Notes: generated by a model not told the origin, from the sequence alone. A DNA stretch of 64,000 nucleotides from Nesterenkonia natronophila (GCF_003595215.1 NZ_QYZP01000003.1:248001-312000); one strand, 5' to 3'. Shown: positions 8,964 through 21,140, counted from the first letter of the stretch. Translations and numbers: made by a program.

Positions 8964-9718
8964 GTGAACCACTTCCGTGCGGCAAGTATCGCCGCCAGCG
9001 CCCAGGCGGCGAGAATCAGGATGGGTACAACAGCTAAACGACCTTCCATGGTCGCACCGCGAACGGCCTCGCCCAAGGCTGCGGAAGGAAGAGCCAGTAG
9101 CAGGGCGCCAGCGCCATCGTGTTCCAGCGGCAGTACGGCGCCCCCAGCGGCACCCATGAGCACCCACGCCACATTGGCCAGCGCAAGAGTTGCTTCGGCG
9201 CGGACCGTCCCGGCCAGGAGCAAACCCAGCGCGGTGAACGTCGCGGCCCCCATGATGACGACGCCGAACATCCAGATGATGCCCAGCGGCTCCGGTGACC
9301 AGCCCAGGAAGAAGCCGGCGGAACCCAGGACCAGCACCTGGACAGCAATGACGCACAATACCGCCAAGGACTTCCCTAGGATGAGACCCGTCGCCCCGAG
9401 GGGGGTGGTGGCGAGGTAGGCCAGCACCCCGTATTGCCTTTCGAAGCCCGTGGCGATGGCCGCACCTGCAAAGGCTGAGGCCATCACGGCCAGGCTCAGG
9501 ACCCCCGGAGCGATCGTGTCAATGCCCGGAACAATGTCGGTGACGGCGTGGGCCCGGTGCAGACCAATCAGCACCAGAAGCGGCAGAATCAGTGAGACAA
9601 GGAGTTGCTCGCCGTTTCGCAGCGTGAGACGCGCTTCGTAAAGGCCATGGGCCAGCACCCGCCGGTGCGCTGCGGCCGGTCGCGAACGAGGCAGTGTTGG
9701 GGCTTCTGGTTGGTTCAT
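8954..9718 (-). CDS. ABC-2 type transporter permease
   Basis: 254-residue membrane subunit of an ABC exporter, partner of the ATPase encoded just upstream. It has six hydrophobic segments after a short cytoplasmic N-terminus, beginning with LRNGEQLLVSLILPLLVLI, the usual CcmB/ABC-2 pattern. I start it at the ATG at 9716-9718, which overlaps the ATPase stop codon in an ATGA junction; the longer open frame upstream lies inside the ATPase gene. Equivalent pairs sit before ctaA in Mycobacterium (Rv1457c-Rv1458c) and other actinobacteria. The cargo is unknown. Position suggests a role around cytochrome oxidase or haem, but this is inference. Confidence 0.85.
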   Translation of the reverse strand: MNQPEAPTLPRSRPAAAHRRVLAHGLYEARLTLRNGEQLLVSLILPLLVLIGLHRAHAVTDIVPGIDTIAPGVLSLAVMASAFAGAAIATGFERQYGVLAYLATTPLGATGLILGKSLAVLCVIAVQVLVLGSAGFFLGWSPEPLGIIWMFGVVIMGAATFTALGLLLAGTVRAEATLALANVAWVLMGAAGGAVLPLEHDGAGALLLALPSAALGEAVRGATMEGRLAVVPILILAAWALAAILAARKWFTWK

Positions 9719-10686
9719 GGCGAAGACACCTCCCAGAAGACGTCTTCCAGAGTACGGGCTTCGAAGCTTATCTCCGCTGGGAAGAGGCCGCTGCGCTCCC
9801 ACCATCGGGCCAGAGCGGTGAGATCTGCCGGAGAGGCGATCGCCGGCACCCCCCAGCGGGCTCCTGCCCGGTTGGCGTCGCTGTCCAACTCCAGGGGATA
9901 GGGTGCATCTTCAAGCTCCGTGCGAGTGAGTGCTCTAGGTGAAGCAAAGCATAGTCGGCGCGCAGCAGTGTGAGAGTGCGGTTCCTCTCCGATGCCGGTG
10001 AGTTCGGACACGGTGCCGTGGCGAACGACCACGCCGTCCTTGAGTATGTAGACGGCATCCGCCAAGTGCTGCGCTTCTTCCAGCAGGTGGGTGGTGAGCA
10101 CGATCCCGATTCCGCTGCTCCTGAGGTGGTCAATGAGGTCAAAGACCAGCTGTCGCGACTGTGGGTCCAACCCGGCAGAAGGTTCGTCGAGGAACACGAG
10201 CTCGGGGGAGCCGATGAGGGCAGCAGCGAGGGCCACCCGCTGTTTCTGTCCGCCTGAGAGTCGACGGATGGCTGTACCTAGGAACGCGGAGAGGTCTAGG
10301 CGATCAACCAGATCCTCCAGCGGCCACGGATCCCGGTGCAGTTTGGCCACGTGCGTCAGAAGGGTCCGCGGTTTGACAGACTGGGGAAGCCCTCCATCCT
10401 GGAGCATCACGCCGACGCGGGCCCGCAGGTCAGCACCGGCGCGGTAAGGATCCTGCCCCAACAGCTGCACTGATCCTGCAGAGGGCCGAAGCAGGCCTTG
10501 TGCACAGGAGAGAGTGGTGGTTTTCCCGGCACCGTTGGGCCCGATGATGACGGTGACTTCACCGCGTCGGGCAGTGAGGTCTACGCCCGAGAGAATCTCC
10601 GTAACCCCCCGGGCCGATGATGCAGTGCCCACGGCATAGCGCACATTGGCCAGACGCAGGCAGGCGACGGAAAAGGACACTGCCAT
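9715..10686 (-). CDS. ABC transporter ATP-binding protein
   Basis: 323-residue ATPase subunit. Walker A is GPNGAGKTTT (about 50-59), the signature is LSGGQKQRVALA (about 143), Walker B is ELVFLDEPSAGLD, and the switch His is in LTTHLLEEA. About 90 residues after the ATPase core form a C-terminal extension of the kind found in ABC-2 drug/antibiotic-exporter ATPases. It is the first gene of the ABC-permease-ctaA operon. The ATG at 10684-10686 is only 11 bases from a TTCTACG-CGC-CGTAGAA dyad, so the transcript is probably leaderless or nearly so. Confidence 0.9.
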   Translation of the reverse strand: MAVSFSVACLRLANVRYAVGTASSARGVTEILSGVDLTARRGEVTVIIGPNGAGKTTTLSCAQGLLRPSAGSVQLLGQDPYRAGADLRARVGVMLQDGGLPQSVKPRTLLTHVAKLHRDPWPLEDLVDRLDLSAFLGTAIRRLSGGQKQRVALAAALIGSPELVFLDEPSAGLDPQSRQLVFDLIDHLRSSGIGIVLTTHLLEEAQHLADAVYILKDGVVVRHGTVSELTGIGEEPHSHTAARRLCFASPRALTRTELEDAPYPLELDSDANRAGARWGVPAIASPADLTALARWWERSGLFPAEISFEARTLEDVFWEVSSP

Positions 10687-10697
10687 AGTCTAACGTT

Positions 10698-10714
10698 TTC
10701 TACGCGCCGTAGAA
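10698..10714 (-). promoter_or_regulatory. Predicted BlaI-type operator in the ABC-ctaA promoter
   Basis: The dyad TTCTACGCGCCGTAGAA has perfect 7-bp arms around a 3-bp centre. Read on the minus strand its right half supplies TAGAAA (10697-10702), a likely -10 hexamer about 10 bases before the ATPase start codon. The -35 region is weak. Near-identical dyads occur at 21573 and 24633. Assignment to the BlaI-family repressor encoded at 24232-24570 rests on the copy in front of that gene. Confidence 0.65.
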
Positions 10715-10841
10715 CACGAATTCGTCCTTGGTGAGCTGACCTGCCATGGTAGATCCCACAGATAACCACTTGCAAAATGCATCCGGTGATGGTGCGATGG
10801 TACGACTAGCAGTTCGAAGACGGAGGACTCGGAGACGGCCC

Positions 10842-11459
10842 ATGGAAAACCCCACCCCGAACTCCGAAGACCGCGCCGGAACGGTGTTTGCTTTCCTCTT
10901 CTGTTCCGTCGACGGGTACTTCGAAGACGCGGAGGCCAAACTGGACTGGGGCGTCAATGACGATGAGTTCTTCGCATGGAACGTGCGCCAGCTCAGTCAG
11001 ATTGGCGCTTTGCTGCTTGGGCGCCGAACCTATGAGCATTTTGCCGCATTCTGGACGTCGGCTGAGGCCGCCTCGCGCATGCCGGAGGTGGCCACCTTTA
11101 TGGCATCAGTACCGAAGCTGGTCATCACCAGCCAGGCTCCCTCGGATCAGGTGTGGTCCGGCACCCGAACCTCTGACGGCTACGATCTGGCCGCCGACAT
11201 CAGGGATCTCATCAATGAAGTCAGTGGTGATGTTGCAATATTCGGCAGCTCTGAGCTGACAGCCTCGCTGCTGGATCAGGGCCTCATTGATGAACTACGC
11301 ATCTTGGTCCATCCTGTGCTGCTGGGCCGGGGACGCAGTCTCCTCAGCGGCCTCACGGAGCGAATCAGGCTTGACCCCGGTCCTGTGACAGTCTTCACGT
11401 CAGGCAACGTTCTCCTGGGGTATCGCCCCCGTGCCCACTCTTTAGGGTGGCCTTCCTAG
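10842..11459 (+). CDS. Dihydrofolate reductase family protein (RibD C-terminal-like)
   Basis: 205-residue protein of the DHFR/RibD C-terminal reductase fold, which binds NADPH and often reduces pterin- or flavin-like substrates of unknown identity. Marks are FLFCSVDGYFEDAE near the N-terminus, LLLGRRTYEHFAAFW, KLVITSQ, DVAIFGSSELTASLLDQGLIDEL and HPVLLGRGRSLL. This is the YwjB/YyaP-type arrangement rather than true FolA. I start at the ATG at 10842, which has GGAGAC 5 bases upstream; the longer frame from 10746 is Arg-rich and unlikely. It is divergent from the ABC-ctaA operon. Confidence 0.85.
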   Translation: MENPTPNSEDRAGTVFAFLFCSVDGYFEDAEAKLDWGVNDDEFFAWNVRQLSQIGALLLGRRTYEHFAAFWTSAEAASRMPEVATFMASVPKLVITSQAPSDQVWSGTRTSDGYDLAADIRDLINEVSGDVAIFGSSELTASLLDQGLIDELRILVHPVLLGRGRSLLSGLTERIRLDPGPVTVFTSGNVLLGYRPRAHSLGWPS

Positions 11460-11491
11460 ACCGCTTCTTCTGAATAGGTCACAATAGAGTC

Positions 11492-12322
11492 ATGAAATTC
11501 GACGGCGACACTGTTTCAGCTGCGCCCGAAGTGGATGCGCGGGAACTGGACGGCACCACTCGGCAACGCGTGCTGCAGCTAGTCGTGGAAAAAGGTCCCA
11601 TCAGTGCTGCCCAGCTGGGCCGCGAGCTGAGTCTTACGGCCGCAGCGGTTCGTCGGCATCTCGATGCCATGACCGAGCAGGGGGTGGTGGAGATCAAGAC
11701 TGTCTCGAGCCGCCGAAAAGGTGCTGGGCGACCCTCCCGCCGTTACGTGCTCTCATCCCGGGGCCAGCAGGAACTCGGAGATGACTACCTCAACCTTGTG
11801 CGCACCGCTCTCGCAGTGATGGACGAACGTGATGAGGGCAGGGCCGCGCAGTCCCTGGCAAAGTCATACTTTGCTGAGTTTGAGCAGCGGTACGCCCCGG
11901 AGCTCGAACACGTGGCAGATCTCGACGAGCGGACCGAGAGGCTCTCAGCTCTCTTCAGCGCCGACGGGTTCGCCGGATTCACACGCCTAGTAGGCCGGGA
12001 CAATCCCCTCCTGGCCATGCAGTCAACACAATTGTGCCAAGGCCACTGCCCGGTGCGGGAAATAGCCGCCGCGCATCCGGTGTTCTGTGAGGAAGAGACC
12101 GCGATGATCGCTCGACTGTTGGACGTCGACGTCCGCAGGCTCTCCACCCAAGCCGCTGGGGCCCACGTGTGCACAACACACGTGCCAGTGGGCCGAGAAC
12201 GACTCGCCGCGGAGCGTGCAGCGCGCGCCCGGGAGGGCACATCAGAGACTTCACAGGCCGGACGTACCGCCGGCCGTAAGAGAATCGTGATTTCCCCGCG
12301 TCAACAAGAGAGGTTGTCATGA
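11492..12322 (+). CDS. sufR: SufR-type iron-sulphur transcriptional regulator
   Basis: 276-residue DNA-binding regulator of the SUF operon. The N-terminal winged helix-turn-helix (about 20-85) contains [22 protein letters not shown] and the wing [12 protein letters not shown]. The C-terminal part has four cysteines in the SufR-like pattern [14 protein letters not shown] and HVCTTH, which probably hold a [4Fe-4S] or [2Fe-2S] cluster sensing iron-sulphur status and redox stress. It overlaps sufB by ATGA (12319-12322), so it is coupled to the operon it likely represses. No ribosome site precedes the ATG. A CACAAT hexamer 6 bases upstream could be the -10 of a leaderless promoter. Confidence 0.93.
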   Translation: MKFDGDTVSAAPEVDARELDGTTRQRVLQLVVEKGPISAAQLGRELSLTAAAVRRHLDAMTEQGVVEIKTVSSRRKGAGRPSRRYVLSSRGQQELGDDYLNLVRTALAVMDERDEGRAAQSLAKSYFAEFEQRYAPELEHVADLDERTERLSALFSADGFAGFTRLVGRDNPLLAMQSTQLCQGHCPVREIAAAHPVFCEEETAMIARLLDVDVRRLSTQAAGAHVCTTHVPVGRERLAAERAARAREGTSETSQAGRTAGRKRIVISPRQQERLS

Positions 12323-13797
12323 CCGAGCAGATTGCAAAAGCAGAGGAAGTTCTGCGTAACACCGACGATCCAGGCGTCATCCAGAAGGTTCTGGACGATA
12401 ACCCTGAGCTGAAGGGCCTGGGCACCTACGAGTACGGTTGGTCCGACTCGGACACTGCCGGCGCGACGGCCAAGCGTGGGATCGACACGAGTGTTGTGGA
12501 AGATATCTCGAGCAAGAAATCAGAACCCGAATGGATGCTGAAGCTGCGCAAGAAAGGCTTGAAGTACTTCGAGCGTAAGCCTCAGCCAACCTGGGGTGCT
12601 GATCTTTCTGATATCGACTTCGACAACATCAAGTACTTCGTCCGCTCCACGGAGAAGCAGGCCCAGACTTGGGAGGACCTGCCCGAGGACATTCGCAACA
12701 CCTACGAGAAGCTTGGGATCCCTGAGGCTGAGCGCGAGCGGCTAGTTTCCGGCGTGGCAGCCCAGTACGAGTCTGAGGTGGTCTACCACCAGATTCGTGA
12801 AGACCTTGAGGAGCAGGGTGTCATTTTCATGGACACTGACACTGCCTTGAAGGAGCACCCCGAGTTCTTCGAGGAATACTTCGGTTCGGTGATTCCAGTG
12901 GGGGACAACAAGTTCGCCGCCCTCAACACTGCAGTCTGGTCCGGTGGCAGCTTCGTCTACGTGCCTAAGGGAGTCCATGTAGAGATCCCGCTGCAGGCCT
13001 ACTTCCGCATCAATACCGAGAACATGGGTCAGTTCGAGCGCACGCTGATCATCGCCGACGAAGACTCCTACGTCCATTACATCGAAGGCTGCACCGCCCC
13101 CATCTACAACACGGATTCCCTGCACTCCGCTGTGGTGGAGATCATTGTGAAGAAGAACGCCCGCGTTCGGTACACAACTATTCAGAACTGGTCCACCAAC
13201 GTCTACAACCTCGTCACCAAGCGAGCAGTAGTGGACGAGGGCGGCACCATGGAGTGGATCGACGGCAACATCGGGTCCAAGGTCACCATGAAGTACCCAG
13301 CCGTGTATCTCACCGGTGAACATGCCAAGGGCGAGACCCTTTCGGTCGCGTTCGCAGGTGCAGGTCAGCATCAGGACACCGGCTCCAAGATGGTGCACAT
13401 GGCGCCCAACACCTCTAGCTCCATCGTGTCCAAGTCCGTTGCTCGCTCCGGCGGACGCGCATCCTACCGAGGGTTGGTGCAGATCAACCCTGAAGCTAAA
13501 GGGTCCGCTAACTCGGTGGTTTGCGATGCTCTTCTAGTCGACACCATCTCTAAGACGGACACCTATCCCTACATTGATATTCGGGAGGATGACGTAACCC
13601 TCGGGCACGAAGCCACCGTCTCCAAGGTCTCCGAAGACCAGCTGTTCTACCTGATGTCGCGTGGCCTGGCCGAGGACGAGGCGATGGCCATGATCGTGCG
13701 CGGGTTCATCGAGCCGATCGCGCGGGAGCTGCCCATGGAGTACGCACTGGAGCTTAACCGCCTCATCGAGCTGCAGATGGAAGGCTCCGTCGGCTAG
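12319..13797 (+). CDS. sufB: Fe-S cluster scaffold SufB
   Basis: Scaffold subunit of the SufBCD complex, on which iron-sulphur clusters are assembled from persulphide sulphur passed on by SufS/SufU. The 492-residue product has normal length. It shows the SufB N-terminal region, the beta-helix core with [14 protein letters not shown], and the C-terminal [11 protein letters not shown] containing the Cys equivalent to the sulphur-accepting Cys405 of E. coli SufB. It ends with a [21 protein letters not shown] helix region shared with SufD. There is no intein, unlike the M. tuberculosis sufB. The second gene of the suf operon, translationally coupled to sufR. Confidence 0.98.
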   Translation: MTEQIAKAEEVLRNTDDPGVIQKVLDDNPELKGLGTYEYGWSDSDTAGATAKRGIDTSVVEDISSKKSEPEWMLKLRKKGLKYFERKPQPTWGADLSDIDFDNIKYFVRSTEKQAQTWEDLPEDIRNTYEKLGIPEAERERLVSGVAAQYESEVVYHQIREDLEEQGVIFMDTDTALKEHPEFFEEYFGSVIPVGDNKFAALNTAVWSGGSFVYVPKGVHVEIPLQAYFRINTENMGQFERTLIIADEDSYVHYIEGCTAPIYNTDSLHSAVVEIIVKKNARVRYTTIQNWSTNVYNLVTKRAVVDEGGTMEWIDGNIGSKVTMKYPAVYLTGEHAKGETLSVAFAGAGQHQDTGSKMVHMAPNTSSSIVSKSVARSGGRASYRGLVQINPEAKGSANSVVCDALLVDTISKTDTYPYIDIREDDVTLGHEATVSKVSEDQLFYLMSRGLAEDEAMAMIVRGFIEPIARELPMEYALELNRLIELQMEGSVG

Positions 13798-13874
13798 TAC
13801 CCCGCAGCGTGCCCCCTGCCGATATTGCGGCATACAGTCTTGCCCAAAGAGAGAACAAAGGGATCAGAGAACAC

Positions 13875-15170
13875 ATGACAGAAACCCCTGAGAAGATAGC
13901 CGGAGTTGAGGTCGGCGAACGCCGCATCACCATTCCGGGATTCACCGAGGAAGGCGAGAACCTCGCCGCTGAGACAAATATCGCTGCTGACCACACTCAC
14001 GGCGGTCTTGGCGAGTCAAAGGAGATCACGTCCGGCGCGGGGTCCCGTGCCAACCGGCACACCGGATTCAACCTGGCGGAGTTTCCCGACCCCACCGGGC
14101 GTGAGGAGGAGTGGCGCTTCACGCCGCTGAAGAAACTTGCTGGTGTGCTCAGCGACACTCCCACTGAGGGTGCGGGGACTGATCGGGAGCCAGTGGACTA
14201 CCAGGTCAGCGGAACCGTCGAAGGCGTCGTGGTCTCCACCCTCCGCCATGGTGAGTCACCCCGCGGAGACGTGCTGCAACCAGCCGACCGCGCGGCCGTG
14301 GTGGGTTACAAGAATGTTGACGAAGCTCTGCACATCAAAGTCACCCAAAATACCGAGGTCGCGGAACCGATCCGCGTGGACATCACTGGCAAGGCAGCTG
14401 GTGCCCGCGCCAACGGGCACATCGTCATTGAATCTGAGCCCAACTCCAAGGCCGTCGTCGTTCTCGAGCACCGTGGCAGTGCCGACTTCAACGGCAACGT
14501 TGAGGTCAAGGCGGCGGATGGCGCTTCGGTAAGCGTCATCTCCCTCCAGCGGTGGGAAAATGACGCAGTCCACGTGGGCCAGCACGACGCTGAGGTCGGC
14601 AGGGATGCTACCTATAAGCACGTAGCTGTCACGCTGGGCGGGCACACAGTGCGCCTCAACACCAACTTTCGCTACGCCGCCGAAGGCGCCAGGGCTGAGA
14701 TGTACGGACTGTACTTCGCAGATGCGGGCCAGCACATTGAACACCGCACTTTCGTGGATCACAATACTCCCCGGAACAGTTCAGACGTACTGTACAAAGG
14801 CGCGCTGCAGGGCGAGACTGCCCGCAGTGTGTGGGTCGGCGATGTACTCATCCGCAAGGAAGCCGAAGGCACTGACTCCTATGAGAAGAACCAGAACCTG
14901 GTGCTCACGGACGGAGCGCGCGCCGATTCAGTCCCCAACCTGGAGATTGAAACTGGCCTCATCGAGGGCGCCGGTCACGCCTCTTCCACTGGTCGGTTCG
15001 ACGACAACCACTTGTTCTACCTCATGTCCCGCGGAATTCCCGAGGACATCGCCCGCCAATTGGTGGTCCGCGGCTTCATGAACGAGATCGTTCAGAAGAT
15101 CGAGGTGCCCTCCATCAGGGAGTCCCTCGCCGACGACCTGGAACGTGAATTGCGCATCTCAGGCCACTGA
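13875..15170 (+). CDS. sufD: Fe-S cluster assembly protein SufD
   Basis: 431-residue partner of SufB in the SufB-SufC2-SufD complex, needed for iron entry. The variable N-terminus is followed by EEWRFTPLKKL, a beta-helix with MYGLYFADAGQHIEHRTFVDHNTPRNSSDVLYKG, and the C-terminal FYLMSRGIPEDIARQLVVRGF. The conserved His of GQHIEHRTFVDH corresponds to the region of E. coli SufD His360. I take the ATG at 13875; the open frame runs back to 13809, but those residues look non-coding. The 77-bp gap after sufB has no visible terminator, so it stays in the operon. Confidence 0.97.
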   Translation: MTETPEKIAGVEVGERRITIPGFTEEGENLAAETNIAADHTHGGLGESKEITSGAGSRANRHTGFNLAEFPDPTGREEEWRFTPLKKLAGVLSDTPTEGAGTDREPVDYQVSGTVEGVVVSTLRHGESPRGDVLQPADRAAVVGYKNVDEALHIKVTQNTEVAEPIRVDITGKAAGARANGHIVIESEPNSKAVVVLEHRGSADFNGNVEVKAADGASVSVISLQRWENDAVHVGQHDAEVGRDATYKHVAVTLGGHTVRLNTNFRYAAEGARAEMYGLYFADAGQHIEHRTFVDHNTPRNSSDVLYKGALQGETARSVWVGDVLIRKEAEGTDSYEKNQNLVLTDGARADSVPNLEIETGLIEGAGHASSTGRFDDNHLFYLMSRGIPEDIARQLVVRGFMNEIVQKIEVPSIRESLADDLERELRISGH

Positions 15171-15223
15171 CCCGCCCCGCCGTCTTTATCGAAGAACTTT
15201 CAAGCAAAGGACCCGAACACACC

Positions 15224-17754
<2,531 letters not shown>

Positions 17755-17805
17755 TGGAGACCACCACAACGTTATGCCCGTAGACACAACGGGAAGGAAG
17801 AACCG

Positions 17806-18135
17806 ATGAGCGAATCCACCACCACCCAAACCCCTCTTGAGGACGTTGAAGAGGCGCTGAAGGAGGTGATTGATCCCGAGTTGGGCATCAACATCGTCGA
17901 CCTCGGGCTGCTCTACGGTCTGCGCTATGAGGACGACGGCGCACTGGTCATTGATATGACGCTGACCACCGCAGCCTGTCCCCTCACCGATGTTCTAGAA
18001 GAGCAGGTGGGCCAGCACGTCGGCACAATGGTCGATGAATGGCGCCTGAACTGGGTATGGATGCCGCCATGGGGTCCGGAGAAAATTACCGATGACGGCA
18101 AGGAGCAGATGCGAGCCCTCGGGTTCAATATCTAA
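17806..18135 (+). CDS. sufT: SufT-like metal-sulphur cluster assembly factor (DUF59/MIP18)
   Basis: 109-residue cytosolic protein of the DUF59/MIP18 family, helping Fe-S cluster maturation or delivery to target enzymes. Visible are EALKEVIDPELGINIVDLGL, then a beta hairpin and TLTTAACPLTDVLEEQV, with the family's Cys in the TxxxCP motif. The last stretch WMPPWGPEKITDDGKEQMRALG is typical of actinobacterial SufT. The ATG has AAGGAAG 7 bases upstream. It is the last gene of the suf operon, and a hairpin follows. Confidence 0.94.
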   Translation: MSESTTTQTPLEDVEEALKEVIDPELGINIVDLGLLYGLRYEDDGALVIDMTLTTAACPLTDVLEEQVGQHVGTMVDEWRLNWVWMPPWGPEKITDDGKEQMRALGFNI

Positions 18136-18170
18136 TCAAGCCGCTTAACGTTAGGCTGGGCTGCGCGCGG

Positions 18171-18207
18171 CGTCGGGCCAGCTGAGCTCTAAGCTTGCTG
18201 GCCGACG
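18171..18207 (+). terminator. Hairpin after the suf operon
   Basis: CGTCGGGCCAGC (18171-18182) pairs with GCTGGCCGACG (18197-18207) across a 14-nt loop, an 11-bp GC-rich stem with one bulged G. It lies 35 bases after the sufT stop. There is no U-tract. This is the likely end of the suf transcript. Confidence 0.5.
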
Positions 18208-18386
18208 TTGAACCCCGCAGTGGTGCTGTATCACCCACAACTCCAGGCTGGTAAAGGCGACGAGGTCTCCTTTGCGGTGTCGTCTTGTCCGGCGGTCAGC
18301 TCCAGCCGAGTGTGGTCAGTTCTGGCTGCCCTTTGACCCTGTCCATTCAGTCATACATCCAATTTCGTCACAGAGGAATCTCACCG

Positions 18387-19985
18387 TTGATCAGCGTATC
18401 CAACCTCGAGCTGCGTGCCGGCGCGCGTCTATTGATGGACGGTGTCAGTTTCCGCATCGATCCCGGGGACAAGATCGGCCTGGTGGGTCGCAACGGAGCT
18501 GGAAAGACCACCATGACCAAAGTCATGGCTGGTGACGCCCAGCCAGCCGCAGGGCACATCGATCGCCGGGGATCTATCGGTTACCTGCCGCAGGACCCCC
18601 GGGTTGAGAACATGGAGCAGACCGCGCGGGACAGAATCCTCGCCGCTCGTGAACTCGATGTGGTCTCGGCCAAGCTTCTCCAGGCCGAAGAGGATATGAC
18701 CTCCGAGGATGACACCGTTCAGCAGAAGGCCATGCGCCGATATGACCATCTCCAGGCACGGTTCCAGGCAGCCGGCGGGTACACTGCGGAGTCCGAGGCG
18801 GCCATCATCTGCAAGAACCTCGACCTCCCTGAGCGTATCCTCTTGCAGCCGCTGCATACGCTCTCTGGCGGTCAGCGCCGCCGGGTGGAGCTGGCCAGGA
18901 TACTGTTCTCTGACGCTGACACCCTGCTGCTGGATGAGCCCACCAACCACCTGGATGCAGACTCCATAGTCTGGTTGCGGGACTACCTGCAGCGGTTCCA
19001 CGGGGGTGTCCTTGTCATCTCCCACGATGTGGACCTCATCGAGTCCACCGTGAACAAGGTCCTCTACCTAGACGCGATGCGTATGACGGTGGACGAATAC
19101 AACATGAGTTGGAAGAAGTACCTCGTTCAGCGGGAACAGGATGAGGCACGGCGGAAGCGTGAGTTCGCCAACGCGGAGAAGAAGGCCACCGCGCTGCGCG
19201 CCCAGGCAGAGAAGATGCGCGCGAAGGCCACCAAAGCGACAGCAGCTCAGTCCATGTTCAAGCGCGCGGACCGCATGATGGCCGGCCTCGAGGGTGAGCG
19301 GCAAGCTGACCGGATCGCCAATATCCGATTCCCGAAACCTCAGTCCTGTGGGAAGACGCCACTGATGGCCGAAGGACTATCCAAGTCCTACGGGTCCCTG
19401 GAGATTTTCACAGGGCTGGATCTCGCCATTGACCGGGGCTCGCGTGTGGTGGTCCTTGGCTACAACGGTGCAGGAAAGACCACATTGCTGCGCATGCTCG
19501 CTGAGGTGTCGGAACCTGACTCCGGGCGCATCATCCCCGGACACGGCCTGAAACTAGGCTACTTTGCCCAGGAGCATGACACCCTGGACACCAGCCGGTC
19601 CGTGTTGGAGAACATGAAGACAGCGGCTCCGTTCCTCAGCGACACCGAGCAGCGCAAGATCCTGGGCTCGTTCCTCTTCTCCGGCGACGACGTCGCGAAA
19701 CCAGCCGGAGTGCTCTCTGGTGGGGAGAAGACCCGGCTGGCATTGGCCACCCTTGTTGGCTCCAGCGCCAACGTGCTGGTTCTGGACGAACCCACCAATA
19801 ACTTGGACCCGGCCTCCCGCGAAGAGATTCTCGCCGCGCTGCGCACCTACGAGGGTGCCGTGGTGTTGGTGTCTCATGATCCGGGGGCAGTCGAAGCTCT
19901 AGACCCCGAACGAGTTGTCCTGCTTCCAGACGGGGTGGAAGACCTCTACACGAAAGAGTATGAGGACCTCGTCACCTTGGCATGA
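18387..19985 (+). CDS. ABC-F family ATPase
   Basis: 532-residue soluble protein with two ABC ATPase domains and no membrane segment, as in ABC-F translation factors and ribosome-protection proteins. The first domain has GRNGAGKTTM, LSGGQRRRVELA and LLLDEPTNHLD. The linker (about 235-320) is a basic coiled coil (RKREFANAEKKATALRAQAE). The second domain has GYNGAGKTTL, LSGGEKTRLALA and LVLDEPTNNLD. The TTG at 18387 is chosen because GAGGAA is 8 bases upstream and the domain begins at once; the frame back to 18285 lacks support. Its place after suf matches Rv1473 of M. tuberculosis. An antibiotic-resistance role is possible but unproven. Its end overlaps the SURF1 gene tail-to-tail by 14 bp. Confidence 0.92.
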   Translation: MISVSNLELRAGARLLMDGVSFRIDPGDKIGLVGRNGAGKTTMTKVMAGDAQPAAGHIDRRGSIGYLPQDPRVENMEQTARDRILAARELDVVSAKLLQAEEDMTSEDDTVQQKAMRRYDHLQARFQAAGGYTAESEAAIICKNLDLPERILLQPLHTLSGGQRRRVELARILFSDADTLLLDEPTNHLDADSIVWLRDYLQRFHGGVLVISHDVDLIESTVNKVLYLDAMRMTVDEYNMSWKKYLVQREQDEARRKREFANAEKKATALRAQAEKMRAKATKATAAQSMFKRADRMMAGLEGERQADRIANIRFPKPQSCGKTPLMAEGLSKSYGSLEIFTGLDLAIDRGSRVVVLGYNGAGKTTLLRMLAEVSEPDSGRIIPGHGLKLGYFAQEHDTLDTSRSVLENMKTAAPFLSDTEQRKILGSFLFSGDDVAKPAGVLSGGEKTRLALATLVGSSANVLVLDEPTNNLDPASREEILAALRTYEGAVVLVSHDPGAVEALDPERVVLLPDGVEDLYTKEYEDLVTLA

Positions 19986-20886
19986 GCCGACTGTCGACCC
20001 ACTCGTCCTCAGCATCCTCATCGGAGTACCGACCTTTCTGGCGGCGTCGCACCTCCTTGGCCCGCCGGGCACGCTGCAGCTTCTCCAGCCGAGGGTCCGC
20101 TGACCTCCAGTCTTCGCTGGTTCCCTCCGCGTCGTGGTGCTCCTCAAGGTCCAGGTTGCGTCGGTGGACGCGGGCGGCATAGCCCCAGCCCACGAAGCTG
20201 AGCAGGCCGAATGCCACCCACTGCATGGAGTAACTCAGGTGCGGTCCCTCGTCCAAGCTCGGTCGGGCCAATTGGTGAGGGGCCTCAGCAGGTGCGGGGG
20301 ACTCCTCAGCCATGCGCGCATAGGCACCTTGGACCACGGTGTAACTCACCTGCCCCTGGTACTCAGCGAGATCGATCGACGCCAACTGGCCTTGAGGTGC
20401 GCCACGGTCGATCTCCGGTTCTCCCGGTTTCAGTCGCGCGGTGACTTCGACGTCGCCCTCTGGCGGTTCAGGATTGAACGCGGGGACCGAACCATCCGCG
20501 CTGGAGGTGGGCAGCCAGCCGCGGGAGACGATCACGACGTCACCGGTTGTCGCATCCCGGAAGGGCACGAGCTGCTCGTAACCCACCTGGCCGCCATGAC
20601 CCCGGTTTCGGGCCAGCAAAGAATCATCTGCGAGGTATTCGCCGCGGAGCTCCACGACTGTCCATTCGTCACTGGAGTCACCTTCAGCGAAGAGATTTCT
20701 GGCCTCGACATAGGCGACTGGATCTTCGTCATAGTTGGAGACCACCCGATTGATCTCCTCCAATGCAGCTTCGCGACGGTCCAACTGCCACTGGCCCAGC
20801 ATGTAGCATGCGATGCAGAACAGCACACAGACGGCGAGCCAGCCCAGCCATACAGGAGAGAGCAGAAAAGCGTAGCGGTGCCTCAC
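19972..20886 (-). CDS. SURF1 family cytochrome oxidase biogenesis protein
   Basis: 304-residue membrane protein assisting insertion of haem A into the aa3 oxidase. There is a transmembrane helix near each end of the core (about 8-30 and 215-235), with an extracytoplasmic domain between them showing GQWQLDRREAALEEI, VELRGEYLADDSLLARNRGHGGQVGYEQLVPF and VIVSRGWLP, the SURF1 signature. A charged C-terminal tail of about 65 residues follows the second helix. The GTG at 20884-20886 overlaps the preceding stop (GTGA), so it is the third gene of an operon with a zinc-ligand-like protein and DUF3099. The operon's promoter carries the BlaI-type dyad. Confidence 0.92.
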   Translation of the reverse strand: MRHRYAFLLSPVWLGWLAVCVLFCIACYMLGQWQLDRREAALEEINRVVSNYDEDPVAYVEARNLFAEGDSSDEWTVVELRGEYLADDSLLARNRGHGGQVGYEQLVPFRDATTGDVVIVSRGWLPTSSADGSVPAFNPEPPEGDVEVTARLKPGEPEIDRGAPQGQLASIDLAEYQGQVSYTVVQGAYARMAEESPAPAEAPHQLARPSLDEGPHLSYSMQWVAFGLLSFVGWGYAARVHRRNLDLEEHHDAEGTSEDWRSADPRLEKLQRARRAKEVRRRQKGRYSDEDAEDEWVDSRLMPR

Positions 20887-21140
20887 AGGTGCGCCTCAGC
20901 CTCACCCGGAGCGCTCCCAAGGGGGTCGGTGCTGCGCCAGAACAGCCGCGCCTGCAGAAATGTCTCCAGCCATTGGCGATGCTCGTCACAGGCAAGCCAG
21001 ACCTTGCGACGCTCGGGGCTGTGAATCTTAGGATTGTTCCACTTCACCTGCCAACCGGCGTGTGCGGCGCAGCCTTTACGTGAGCACTGCGGCACGTCTG
21101 GGCCCTGCTGATCAGAGCTCAGTGCACCCAAAAGGTCCAT
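20883..21140 (-). CDS. Conserved small protein with paired Cys/His motifs
   Basis: 85-residue protein lying between the DUF3099 and SURF1 genes and overlapping both by 4 bp (ATGA and GTGA). Four likely metal ligands are visible, C-x4-C in PQCSRKGCAAHAGW and C-x2-H in WLACDEHRQWL, suggesting a small zinc-binding fold. KWNNPKIHSPERRKVW between them looks conserved-type rather than random. I do not know its function. Its fixed place in a cytochrome-oxidase assembly operon suggests a related role, which is inference. Confidence 0.75.
   Translation of the reverse strand: MDLLGALSSDQQGPDVPQCSRKGCAAHAGWQVKWNNPKIHSPERRKVWLACDEHRQWLETFLQARLFWRSTDPLGSAPGEAEAHL

Noticed and set aside
10700-10747. Minus-strand 15-codon ORF (MAGQLTKDEFVFYGA) before the ABC-ctaA operon, a possible leader peptide
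   Set aside because: It ends inside the dyad operator, and the predicted transcript starts downstream of it, so it would not be in the mRNA.
11460-11491. A SufR operator (ACACT-N5-TGTGA type) before sufR
   Set aside because: Only a TCACA half-site is present at 11479-11483; the partner half does not fit the spacing.
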